Assembly: GCA_023382595.1 (NCBI GenBank)
Contig: JAHDWB010000001.1
Location: 124,001 to 188,000 of the forward strand
Origin: Anaerolineales bacterium
GTDB lineage: Bacteria > Chloroflexota > Anaerolineae > Anaerolineales > Villigracilaceae
Reading direction: 5' to 3'
Length of the DNA stretch: 64,000 nt
A program made the translations under genes and the position numbers. Position 1 is the stretch's first letter. Each line of letters starts with the position of its first letter. Below, in pieces: positions 43,783 to 50,913 of the stretch. The notes under the pieces are model-generated. The model ran no database searches, was not told the DNA's origin, and worked only from the letters and a program-made list of their open reading frames with translations.

Positions 43783-44625
43783 CTATTCTAATTTCCTAAC
43801 CCACCGATAAAGTGCGCTCCGCATACCTGACTCAAGAAGCCAAATCTCGTCTTCTTTTTTTACGACCCTAGTAACTGCTTCTGCAAAAAAGTTCAAAAAC
43901 AGCCAACGCATTTGTTCTGCAAGCTCATCCGAACTTGTAGAAACTTTCGCAGGCTCAAAAAGGTTCATCTGAGAAACGGGTTCTTGGCTCTCGCTCACAG
44001 GGAGAATAAACCTTACAACTGCTGTCATTTCATCGACGAGATACGGACCTCGGGAAAAGGGTCTTGCAACAATTTCTTGGCGAGTTGATAAAGCATCTGC
44101 TCGAAATCTTCCATTTACAAGATGAAGAGAATACCCGCCAATTGTATTATCCATAAAATCAATGACAAATTCGATTACTTTGTCGTCTGAACTTGTTTTG
44201 GGAAGATTAAGAGCATTCCTAATTTTTGCGACTCCTATTTCTTTTATCCGTTGCTCAACAGTATCTCTGTAGAAAAGGTTGTCCAAAGATTCACGCAAAC
44301 GGTCTTCTCTAGAAAGCGGCATAAAGAATTCATATACTAATACTTTTTGCGGAGTCTTGCGGACATAATCAGTAAACAAGCGTTGTTTTTGTCGGTACAA
44401 ATCCTTAAAATCTTCATATCGAACTCTCAATATTTCAGGCGTAACATGATAAACACCATTTCTTTTTTCAACTAAGTCGCTAGATTTTTTAGACAAATAT
44501 ATTTTTGCTGTGCCCAACGTCCACCCAGAAGCTTTGATAAGTTCCTCTATTTTAAAAGGCTTACCAGTTTCTCCATGTTGCACTAGAAAATCAAAAGCTT
44601 TTTGAAGTTTATTATCATTTTTCAT
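43783..44625 (-). CDS. Hypothetical protein with N-terminal winged-helix-like region, third gene of the restriction-like island
   Basis: A 280-residue soluble protein. The first ~70 residues look like a helix-turn-helix (FKIEELIKASGWTLGTAKIYLSKKSSDLV). The rest is mixed alpha/beta with no catalytic motif I recognise (YGGYSLHLVNGRF-like GGYSLHLVNGRFRADAL, RPFSRGPYLVDEMTAVVRFI). It is AT-rich like the two genes upstream, starts 59 bases after the HNH gene, and is likely in the same operon. It could be a specificity or control subunit, or a second nuclease. The function is unproven. Confidence 0.55.
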   Translation of the reverse strand: MKNDNKLQKAFDFLVQHGETGKPFKIEELIKASGWTLGTAKIYLSKKSSDLVEKRNGVYHVTPEILRVRYEDFKDLYRQKQRLFTDYVRKTPQKVLVYEFFMPLSREDRLRESLDNLFYRDTVEQRIKEIGVAKIRNALNLPKTSSDDKVIEFVIDFMDNTIGGYSLHLVNGRFRADALSTRQEIVARPFSRGPYLVDEMTAVVRFILPVSESQEPVSQMNLFEPAKVSTSSDELAEQMRWLFLNFFAEAVTRVVKKEDEIWLLESGMRSALYRWVRKLE

Positions 44626-44684
44626 TTTTCCATCCTTTTTATGAAAACTGTATTTCTTACACCCTAATTACACAATTAGGGATT

Positions 44685-45446
44685 CTAACTATCTAACACT
44701 TCAATCAATTCTTCAACTGATAAAGGTTTACCTTTTTTTCGATGAACAATTCTGTGGCAATTTGCGCAAAGTGGAATTAAATCTTTTAAAGCATCTGAAA
44801 CTAAACGGGAAAAATCGGTTTCTTCATACTGAAAAACTGGTTTTTGATGATGAATTTCAATATATCCACGTCCAGCTTCCCCATACTTTTTATAGAAATC
44901 GAAGCCACACGCAGCACATACTATTTCCCCGTCAACTGTGTAATGAGCAATTGCTATATCTCGTAATTGTTTGGACCGTTCATAAATTTTAGTTGTTACT
45001 GTTTTCTTTTTACCCTCTGAAATAAACAAGTTTTCATCATATACAACAATCTTTCTTCCCGCATCTTGCGCCCGTGCTATTTCTGCTACACCACCAATAG
45101 TTTCTAAATAGCCAAGTCTATTTGAAAATAAACTTTCTAGAGAGGAAAGATTCTCTCCTAAGTAGATTATCCCATTTTCAGTAAGTTGATGTGTAGTGTT
45201 TACTCCTCCCGCGCTGCCTAATACAGTAAATCGCAAGCGCTGATCCAATGTATGGTGCGAGACCAGATTCCGAACAATCTGAGAGAACTTATCATCATTT
45301 CTACCCTGTAAAATTTCAGCATCTTCCCCCACAGGATTGAAAATAGCCCTAAGCTCCACAATCAATTCTCCAGTTGTAATTCCTGGTTGATTATGGATTA
45401 CATAGAGAGCAGGCAGTATCAAGTCTGATTCTGTTATTCGTGTCAT
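44685..45446 (-). CDS. HNH endonuclease with Mrr-N-like winged helix, probable restriction enzyme
   Basis: A 253-residue protein. The N-terminal ~90 residues (LILPALYVIHNQPGITTGELIVELRAIF ... DDKFSQIVRNLVSH) resemble the Mrr N-terminal winged helix. The C-terminal HNH nuclease has CAAC (177-180), EIHHQKP (197-203) with the catalytic His pair, and CANCHRIVH (227-235), a zinc-finger HNH as in McrA-type enzymes. It begins two bases after the methylase stop codon, so methylase and nuclease are coupled. This is the classic layout of a type II restriction-modification operon. Base composition is strikingly AT-rich, suggesting transfer. Confidence 0.82.
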   Translation of the reverse strand: MTRITESDLILPALYVIHNQPGITTGELIVELRAIFNPVGEDAEILQGRNDDKFSQIVRNLVSHHTLDQRLRFTVLGSAGGVNTTHQLTENGIIYLGENLSSLESLFSNRLGYLETIGGVAEIARAQDAGRKIVVYDENLFISEGKKKTVTTKIYERSKQLRDIAIAHYTVDGEIVCAACGFDFYKKYGEAGRGYIEIHHQKPVFQYEETDFSRLVSDALKDLIPLCANCHRIVHRKKGKPLSVEELIEVLDS

Positions 45447-45447
45447 T

Positions 45448-46611
45448 TTAGTAGTTGGTTATCAGAAGATGTTCAGCGTTCTTGTCGTTTCTGTCTTGGA
45501 AGCTAACAACATACTTCTTATCAAAAGAACGAACATTTAAACCGCGGCCCGAATATAGGTCTAAAATAAAATCGGTGCTTTTTATAACCATCATAAATTT
45601 TGCTTTTGTTTTATAACAATAATTTGCCAACCGAATTTGGTCTTGCTTAGCAAATTCATTCTTAGCATATGTACTAAAGTCAGTATCATAAGGTGGGTCA
45701 AGGAAGATAAAATCTTTTTTTCCAGGCTTACTTTCTTTTAAGAACTCTTCAAAATCAGCGTTGAATATTTTTGTCTTTTGAAGGTGATTTTTACAATCAC
45801 GTGACTGCATCGCTTTGATTTTCTTCAAAAAATCTTTTCGGTTGTACTGAATACCACCATACGGGACATTAAACTCGCCTTTTGAATTATATCTAAACAT
45901 CGATGCATAACAATACTCTCGCACAAAATAGAATATAGCAGTTGAAAAAGATCTAGTGATGCCGTATGCCTGATTTTTATTATACAAACGCCGAAAGTGC
46001 ATATAAAAAGCACTTTTCAACGCACTTTCAATGTTTGACAAAACATCCTTTTTAGAAAGATTACCCTTAGCTCTTTCTATTGTTCTCATTCTGTCAATCT
46101 TATTCGTTACATTCCGTATAACTTCATTGACAAAATTATCAAGATCAAGATTGAAAGATGACTTCAATATGCCACTAAATTCTTCATGGTGTTCCAATAC
46201 AAATTCTGTAACTCGGTCCCTAATAGTTAACAGTTTCACATTGACAGAGGAACTTCTTCTATAAATATCAAGAAATTCTGAAGAATTATCATCGATGATC
46301 TTCTCCAATAATCGCCAATACTTATTCATTTCTGTCAGCTTATAAAAAAACTCTTTATCACCCTTTTTAATAAGTTTGTATAAGGTCACCAATTCTGTGG
46401 ACTTGTCATTGATGAACATTTCATTAGCGTCAACAGCAAAATACACAGCGCCCCCACCGACAAACGGTTCAAAATATCTCTCAAATCTTTCTGGCAAGTT
46501 AGGTAGAATGTATTTTAATTCAGATTCCTTCCCCCCAGCCCACTTAATCAATGGAGATATTCTTTCTGCAAGGATGTTTTTATGAGGAGGCAACAAAAAT
46601 TCTTGGGTCAT
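45448..46611 (-). CDS. D12-class N6-adenine DNA methyltransferase
   Basis: A 387-residue Dam-like methylase. Motifs: IKWAGGKESEL (residues 22-32), the SAM-binding YFEPFVGGGAVYF (46-58), FINDKSTELVTLYKLIKKG, and the catalytic DPPY at 305-308 (FIFLDPPYDTDF). It should methylate adenine at the site recognised by the neighbouring HNH nuclease. It is larger than Dam because of a ~100-residue helical insertion before the target-recognition part (about residues 95-195). AT-rich composition, low-GC codons and lack of similarity in style to flanking genes point to horizontal gain. Confidence 0.9.
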   Translation of the reverse strand: MTQEFLLPPHKNILAERISPLIKWAGGKESELKYILPNLPERFERYFEPFVGGGAVYFAVDANEMFINDKSTELVTLYKLIKKGDKEFFYKLTEMNKYWRLLEKIIDDNSSEFLDIYRRSSSVNVKLLTIRDRVTEFVLEHHEEFSGILKSSFNLDLDNFVNEVIRNVTNKIDRMRTIERAKGNLSKKDVLSNIESALKSAFYMHFRRLYNKNQAYGITRSFSTAIFYFVREYCYASMFRYNSKGEFNVPYGGIQYNRKDFLKKIKAMQSRDCKNHLQKTKIFNADFEEFLKESKPGKKDFIFLDPPYDTDFSTYAKNEFAKQDQIRLANYCYKTKAKFMMVIKSTDFILDLYSGRGLNVRSFDKKYVVSFQDRNDKNAEHLLITNY

Positions 46612-46742
46612 ACTTTTATTATAGCACGTATGTTCTTTATAGACTGCTTCTAAAGAACTCCAAATAAAATCTCGGAGATCTAATTCTCTAATCCTCCGAT
46701 CCTCCTACTCCCCTCGTCGGCACTCAATCTGCCCCTCCCCGT

Positions 46743-46810
46743 CCCTCCCCAAGTCCGAAACAAGGAGTTGAACTGCTTATCCAGTCATTCCAGTCCGGAC
46801 TTGGGGAGGG
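46743..46810. repeat. Long inverted repeat, family F
   Basis: CCCTCCCCAAGTCCG (46743-46757) pairs perfectly with 46796-46810. Outer sequences (GCCCCTCCCCGTC near 46731 and GACGGGTGGGGC near 46822) extend the pairing imperfectly. A small TGTCACGCAGTGACG palindrome follows at 46811-46825. Confidence 0.75.
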
Positions 46811-46929
46811 TGTCACGCAGTGACGGGTGGGGCTGGCGGGAGGGACTATTCCCATCGGCACCCAACCCACCGCCTGGAGCACGCACTCAAATGCCTATAC
46901 GCAAAACAACAAGAAAAGGAAGAATCCTG

Positions 46930-47117
46930 TCAAGGGAGGATCGAAAACATCTCTTGAGAGGTTTGGAATCCTCCCTTGAGAGAATTTAAAACCTGCCTAG
47001 AGAGGTTTGGAATCCTCTCTAGGCAGGTTTTTAAAAAACTGCTAGCAGTTTTGGGGAAAACTCCTAACAGTTTTTGAAAAACACCTAGCAGTTTTAAGAA
47101 AAACACCTAACAGTTTT
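46930..47117. repeat. Hairpin pair plus four-unit palindromic tandem array
   Basis: Hairpin 1: 46930-46941 pairs with 46968-46979 (12 bp). Hairpin 2: 46988-47005 pairs with 47014-47031 (18 bp, 8-base loop), followed by a T-run like a terminator. Both contain the 18-base direct repeat GAGAGGTTTGGAATCCTC (46956-46973 and 47000-47017). Four units follow: 47035-47052 (a perfect 18-base palindrome, AAAACTGCTAGCAGTTTT), 47057-47074, 47080-47095 and 47102-47117, sharing CTARCAGTTTT. Confidence 0.85.
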
Positions 47118-47179
47118 TCCCGCCAAAATCGCCCATTTTTTGCCGAAAATTGATGTTTTTCAGCCCCACGGCAGCCATT

Positions 47180-47524
47180 TTAATCTGCAAATTCTTCCCG
47201 CAAGATTTTCTCAACTTGCTCTTTCAAGACTGGCACTTCCTCTGTCGCCGCAATCCAAGCAATATCCCAACGGATCGCAAAATATTCATGGACAGCGATA
47301 TTGCGAAAACCTATAATGTCCACCCACGGTATTTCAGGAAAGCGGGCAATGAATTCCTTGGGCAAACGGGCAGCGGCTTCACCGATCACGGTCAATTTCT
47401 GAAGCACTGCGCTGTTCATCATTTCGTTTTGCTCGAATTCTTCGAACCCCTCCCCCATGATAAACCTTTCGATAGCCTGCGCTGCTTCTACAATATCCGT
47501 CAGGTAGAGTTTCTCATGCCGCAT
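47180..47524 (-). CDS. HepT-like toxin (HEPN ribonuclease)
   Basis: A 114-residue helical protein from the ATG at 47524, which overlaps the antitoxin gene by 11 bases. It has the RX4HXY motif of HepT: Arg74, His79, Tyr81 (FRNIAVHEYF). HepT proteins are RNases whose Tyr is modified by the partner MntA. QKLTVIGEAAARLPKEF is also typical of the family. It lies downstream of MntA, in the usual order, and next to the restriction island, forming a small defence cluster. Confidence 0.88.
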   Translation of the reverse strand: MRHEKLYLTDIVEAAQAIERFIMGEGFEEFEQNEMMNSAVLQKLTVIGEAAARLPKEFIARFPEIPWVDIIGFRNIAVHEYFAIRWDIAWIAATEEVPVLKEQVEKILREEFAD

Positions 47525-47831
47525 AGACTTCCTCAATATTTGAGAGGACAGAGTCACGAATGACGGGTTTCAAGCCATCCATGGGCACCAAATCCACAGG
47601 TCGGTTGAACAGTTCAGCTAGCTCACGCTGCATTCGCGAAAAAGTAATAAACCCGATTTTTGCATTTGGTTGAAAGGACACCAGGATATCCACATCGCTA
47701 TCCGCGCGGAAGTTATTCCCAAGAACGGAACCGAACAAAGCCAATTTCTGCACGTGATAACGGCGACAGAAATCAGCCAGCTCCTTTTTGGGAACCTTGA
47801 TCTTTACGCGGGAAGGATTTTTCGCGTCCAT
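47514..47831 (-). CDS. MntA-like nucleotidyltransferase antitoxin
   Basis: A 105-residue minimal nucleotidyltransferase. The GSX10DXD motif is complete: Gly34-Ser35, then Asp46 and Asp48 (ALFGSVLGNNFRADSDVDIL). In characterised MNT-HepT pairs this enzyme adds AMP to the toxin tyrosine and so blocks it. The gene is first in the pair, overlapping HepT by 11 bases. Nothing suggests inactivation. Confidence 0.88.
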   Translation of the reverse strand: MDAKNPSRVKIKVPKKELADFCRRYHVQKLALFGSVLGNNFRADSDVDILVSFQPNAKIGFITFSRMQRELAELFNRPVDLVPMDGLKPVIRDSVLSNIEEVYAA

Positions 47832-47847
47832 GTCTTAATTATACCTG

Positions 47848-50280
47848 TCACTCCCCGGTCGGCACCCAGATATTCTTGACCTGAGTCGCCTCGTGCAGGA
47901 ACTCGTGACCTTCGCCTTGTTCGCGGGACAGCCAATTGCGGGGCAGACCATAGTCTGTCCATGTGCGCTTCATATTCGCCGCAGACTCGTTCTCGATGTG
48001 GTAACTGCCATCCGCGGGTCCGAAGTACCAGACCGAATCCACGTCTTCATGTTGGACAAGCGTCTTGACCAAATGGTCACGGTCCCCTGTAACGATATTG
48101 GCCACACCGCCCGGCACATCGGACGTGTCGAGCACCTGATAGAAGTCCGTGGCTGATAAGGGATATTTCTGACTGGGAACCATCACCACCGTATTGCCGC
48201 GTGCAATCGCAGGCGCCATGAGTGAGACAAATCCAAGCAGGGGCATTTCATCGGGGCAGGCAATGCCGATCACACCGACAGGCTCATTGACCGCGACAGT
48301 AATGCCGCGCAGGGTGGTCTCTTGCACAGTGCCGCCGTATTTATCCGCCCATGCCGCATAACTGAACAATCTCTCAACCGCCGCATCCACTTCAGCGCCC
48401 GCGGACTTCTGCGTGCGTCCCGTCATTTCGACAATGCGTTTGACGAATTCCGCATTGCGGGCATCGAGATTCTCCGCGATGAAATATAAGATCTGCGAAC
48501 GATTGTATCCATGACGCATCGCCCAACCTGGCTTGGCGACATGCGCCGCGTGCGCCGCTTCAACCGCATCGCGGATGTCTTTGCGGTTGCCGTCACCGAC
48601 CTGCCCGATAATCTTCCCTTTGGCATTCAACACAGTCGTGGTGTACGCGCCGTCAGGTCGCACCTGTTTGCCGCCGATGTACATCTTCGGCGTGCGATCT
48701 ACCAGCGGGAGCGAACCTCCATTTGCCCGGGCAACTCCCAGCTGAGTCGGAAGCGTTGGGGTGTGTGATCCCCACTTTTCATTCATGGTAAATTCGGGGC
48801 GCGGACGTTGCATCCATTTTGGTCGCAGGTATTCAAACAAACCTTCCTTGCCGCCTTCGCGTCCGTAGCCCGACTCACGATAGCCGCCGAAGCCAGAAGC
48901 GCCGTCGAATTGATTGGTGCAGTTGACCCACACCGAGCCCGCCTTGATCTTGCTCGCGACATCGAGCGCAAGATTGATGTTATCGCTCCACACGCTCGCC
49001 GCCAGCCCATAGCGCGTGTTGTTCGCAAGTTCGATGGCTTCGCTCGGAGTTCTGAAAGTAAGCGACACAAGCACGGGTCCGAAAATTTCTTCCTGCACGG
49101 TTGCCGCTGCGGGGTCAAGCCCAGTGATCAACGTGGGTTTATAAAACAAACCTTTTTCTGGCAAAGAAATATTCGGCTGAAAACATTCGCCGCCTTCGGC
49201 AATGCCCGTCTTCACCCAACTATCAATTGTGTCCCATTGGCTTTGGTCAACGATCGCGCCCATATCAATCGCTTTATCGAGCGGGTCGCCCACGCGCATG
49301 TGTTCCATGCGAGCCTTTAATTTTTGGATGAACTTCCCTGCGACATTTTCCTGCACGATCAGCCTTGACCCTGCGCAACAGACCTGACCCTGATTGAACC
49401 AGATCGCATCGACCACGCCTTCAACTGCTCCATCCAAATCGGCATCGTCAAACACGACAAATGGACTCTTGCCCCCCAGTTCGAGCGAGAGTTTTTTTCC
49501 AGAGCCGGCCGTCTGCTTGCGGAGCGTGCGCCCGACGTCGGTTGAACCCGTGAAGGCGATCTTGTCCACATCAGGATGTTCGACGATCATCGAGCCTGCG
49601 CTGCTTGAACCTGTGATGACATTCACCACGCCAGCGGGCAATCCCGCTTCGGCGACAATTTCCGCAAACAACAAAGCAGTAAGTCTTGTATACGAAGCAG
49701 GCTTGAGCACGACCGTGTTGCCCATCGCAATCGCAGGCGCGATCTTCCACGCCAGCATCAACAGCGGGAAGTTCCACGGGATGATCTGTCCCACCACACC
49801 GACGGGCTGATAATCGCGCAGTTCGGTCTCCATGAGTTGCGCCCAACCTGCATAATAGTAAAAGTGACGCGCCAACAAAGGTACATCGATATCACGCGAC
49901 TCACGGATTGGCTTGCCGTTGTCCATGCTTTCGAGCACCGCCAGCAGGCGATGATGTTTCTGAAGGTTGCGCGCAATCGCATACAAATATCGCGCACGGA
50001 TGACGCCGGGAGTCTTGCTCCATGTCCCGAATGCACTCCGCGCCGCAGCCACAGCCGCATCGACTTCTTTTTGTCCAGCTTGAGTGGTCTCCGCCAACAA
50101 CTCGCCATTCGCAGGGTTGATGGATGAATAGAACTTCGCGCCTTTGGGCATCACCCACTCGTTGTTGATAAACAAGCCGAACTTGCGGTTGTGCTCATCC
50201 AGCCACGCTTTGACGGCATCCGGCGCTTCGGGCGCAGGTCCATATTCCATGGTGTTGAAGATTTCAAGTAGTTTGCTCAT
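47848..50280 (-). CDS. Aldehyde dehydrogenase with second, degenerate ALDH domain (ALDH16-like)
   Basis: An 810-residue protein from the ATG at 50280, with AGGAA upstream; the longer frame to 50349 is repeat family A. The first domain (~35-505) is complete: Asn169 (IIPWNFPLL), Glu267 (LSLELGGKSP) and catalytic Cys301 (FNQGQVCCAGSR). A second ALDH-like domain (~530-810) starts MYIGGKQVRPDG and has VNEPVGVIGIACPDEMPLL, but it ends before any catalytic Cys. Fusion with an inactive second copy recalls ALDH16. The neighbour deoC makes acetaldehyde, so this enzyme probably oxidises it to acetate or acetyl-CoA in deoxyribose breakdown (inference). Confidence 0.85.
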   Translation of the reverse strand: MSKLLEIFNTMEYGPAPEAPDAVKAWLDEHNRKFGLFINNEWVMPKGAKFYSSINPANGELLAETTQAGQKEVDAAVAAARSAFGTWSKTPGVIRARYLYAIARNLQKHHRLLAVLESMDNGKPIRESRDIDVPLLARHFYYYAGWAQLMETELRDYQPVGVVGQIIPWNFPLLMLAWKIAPAIAMGNTVVLKPASYTRLTALLFAEIVAEAGLPAGVVNVITGSSSAGSMIVEHPDVDKIAFTGSTDVGRTLRKQTAGSGKKLSLELGGKSPFVVFDDADLDGAVEGVVDAIWFNQGQVCCAGSRLIVQENVAGKFIQKLKARMEHMRVGDPLDKAIDMGAIVDQSQWDTIDSWVKTGIAEGGECFQPNISLPEKGLFYKPTLITGLDPAAATVQEEIFGPVLVSLTFRTPSEAIELANNTRYGLAASVWSDNINLALDVASKIKAGSVWVNCTNQFDGASGFGGYRESGYGREGGKEGLFEYLRPKWMQRPRPEFTMNEKWGSHTPTLPTQLGVARANGGSLPLVDRTPKMYIGGKQVRPDGAYTTTVLNAKGKIIGQVGDGNRKDIRDAVEAAHAAHVAKPGWAMRHGYNRSQILYFIAENLDARNAEFVKRIVEMTGRTQKSAGAEVDAAVERLFSYAAWADKYGGTVQETTLRGITVAVNEPVGVIGIACPDEMPLLGFVSLMAPAIARGNTVVMVPSQKYPLSATDFYQVLDTSDVPGGVANIVTGDRDHLVKTLVQHEDVDSVWYFGPADGSYHIENESAANMKRTWTDYGLPRNWLSREQGEGHEFLHEATQVKNIWVPTGE

Positions 50281-50294
50281 ATCTATTCCTATCT

Positions 50295-50434
50295 CGGTGG
50301 TCGAGTAGCCTTGAGCGTTCTTTGCGAAAGGCGTATCGAGACCACACATTCGAGGTCAACTTTTTATTTTAGGTTTGCCTGTTATTTTTGGTCTCAATAC
50401 GGGCTGGAAAAGCACCCAGCCCTACTCGACCAAC
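50295..50434. repeat. Dispersed palindromic element, family A copy 3
   Basis: The left arm (50295-50345, CGGTGGTCGAGTAGCC ... GCGTATCGAGACCAC) and right arm (50388-50434, TTGGTCTCAATACGGG ... CTACTCGACCAACGG) are separated by an AT-rich spacer with TTTTTATTTTAGGTTTGCC. It abuts the stop codon of the GIY-YIG gene. Confidence 0.85.
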
Positions 50435-50438
50435 GGAT

Positions 50439-50738
50439 TTAGCTGTTATTTTGATTTTTCTGAAACTTCTTCTTTGCCAATGCTGGAAGCATCTCATAAT
50501 TGCCATTGATCAATGCTTCTCGTTTCGCTCTGCTCCAATTTTGAACTTGCTTTTCTCGGCAATAAGCATCAGAAACTCTGTCATACTCTTCGCCATAAAC
50601 CAGCTTTACAGGAAGTCTTCCCGATGTATATCTTGAACCTTTCCCTGATTGATGTTGCATAAAGCGTTGGTCAAGATTTTTAGTCGAACCTACATAATAA
50701 GAGCCGTCAGAACATTCAAGAATATACATCCAAGCCAT
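50439..50738 (-). CDS. Small GIY-YIG nuclease-domain protein flanked by repeats
   Basis: A 99-residue protein from the ATG at 50738. GIY-YIG landmarks: MYILECSDGSYYVGSTKN (Tyr5, Tyr15-Val-Gly17), Arg25 in LDQRFMQHQ and the catalytic Glu62 region REKQVQNWSRAKREALI. The C-terminus is basic. Single-domain proteins of this kind belong to the UPF0213/YhbQ group, whose biological role is unclear. The longer frame to 50828 starts inside family A copy 4. The gene is neatly bracketed by two direct copies of that repeat. A TATAGA box lies seven bases before the ATG and no ribosome site is seen. Confidence 0.85.
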   Translation of the reverse strand: MAWMYILECSDGSYYVGSTKNLDQRFMQHQSGKGSRYTSGRLPVKLVYGEEYDRVSDAYCREKQVQNWSRAKREALINGNYEMLPALAKKKFQKNQNNS

Positions 50739-50764
50739 ATAAAACTCTATATTATTTCCAAACT

Positions 50765-50906
50765 CGGTGGTCGAGTAGCCCCGAGTGCTCTTCAAGGGGC
50801 GTATCGAGACCACAAGTTTCAAGTACACCTTTTATTTTTCTGTATACATTCAACGGATGGTCTCGATACGGCGGCGACGAACACGCCGCCTACTCGACCA
50901 TCGGGG
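50765..50906. repeat. Dispersed palindromic element, family A copy 4
   Basis: The left arm (50765-50812, CGGTGGTCGAGTAGCCCC ... GGGGCGTATCGAGACCAC) and right arm (50856-50904, GATGGTCTCGATACGGCGG ... GCCGCCTACTCGACCATC) flank a spacer with CTTTTATTTTTCTGTATAC. It has the same orientation as copy 3, on the other side of the GIY-YIG gene. Confidence 0.85.
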
Positions 50907-50913
50907 TTAACTC

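Larger units (their letters stand above)
46612..47179. other. Noncoding block with hairpins and short tandem repeats
   Basis: 568 bases between the methylase and HepT genes. From left to right it has the methylase upstream region, a long inverted repeat (46743-46810), two overlapping hairpins (46930-46979 and 46988-47031) and an array of four related 16-19-base units (47035-47117). A 32-codon frame from the ATG at 46891 is formed mostly by the hairpin arms and has no ribosome site, so I do not call it. Confidence 0.7.

Noticed and set aside
46768-46989. Plus-strand frame of 73 codons upstream of the hairpin array
   Set aside because: Its sequence is made of inverted-repeat arms, with no ribosome site or recognisable protein pattern.
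47033-47118. CRISPR-like periodicity
   Set aside because: Only four imperfect units with spacers of a few bases, and no cas genes; it is a palindromic tandem array.
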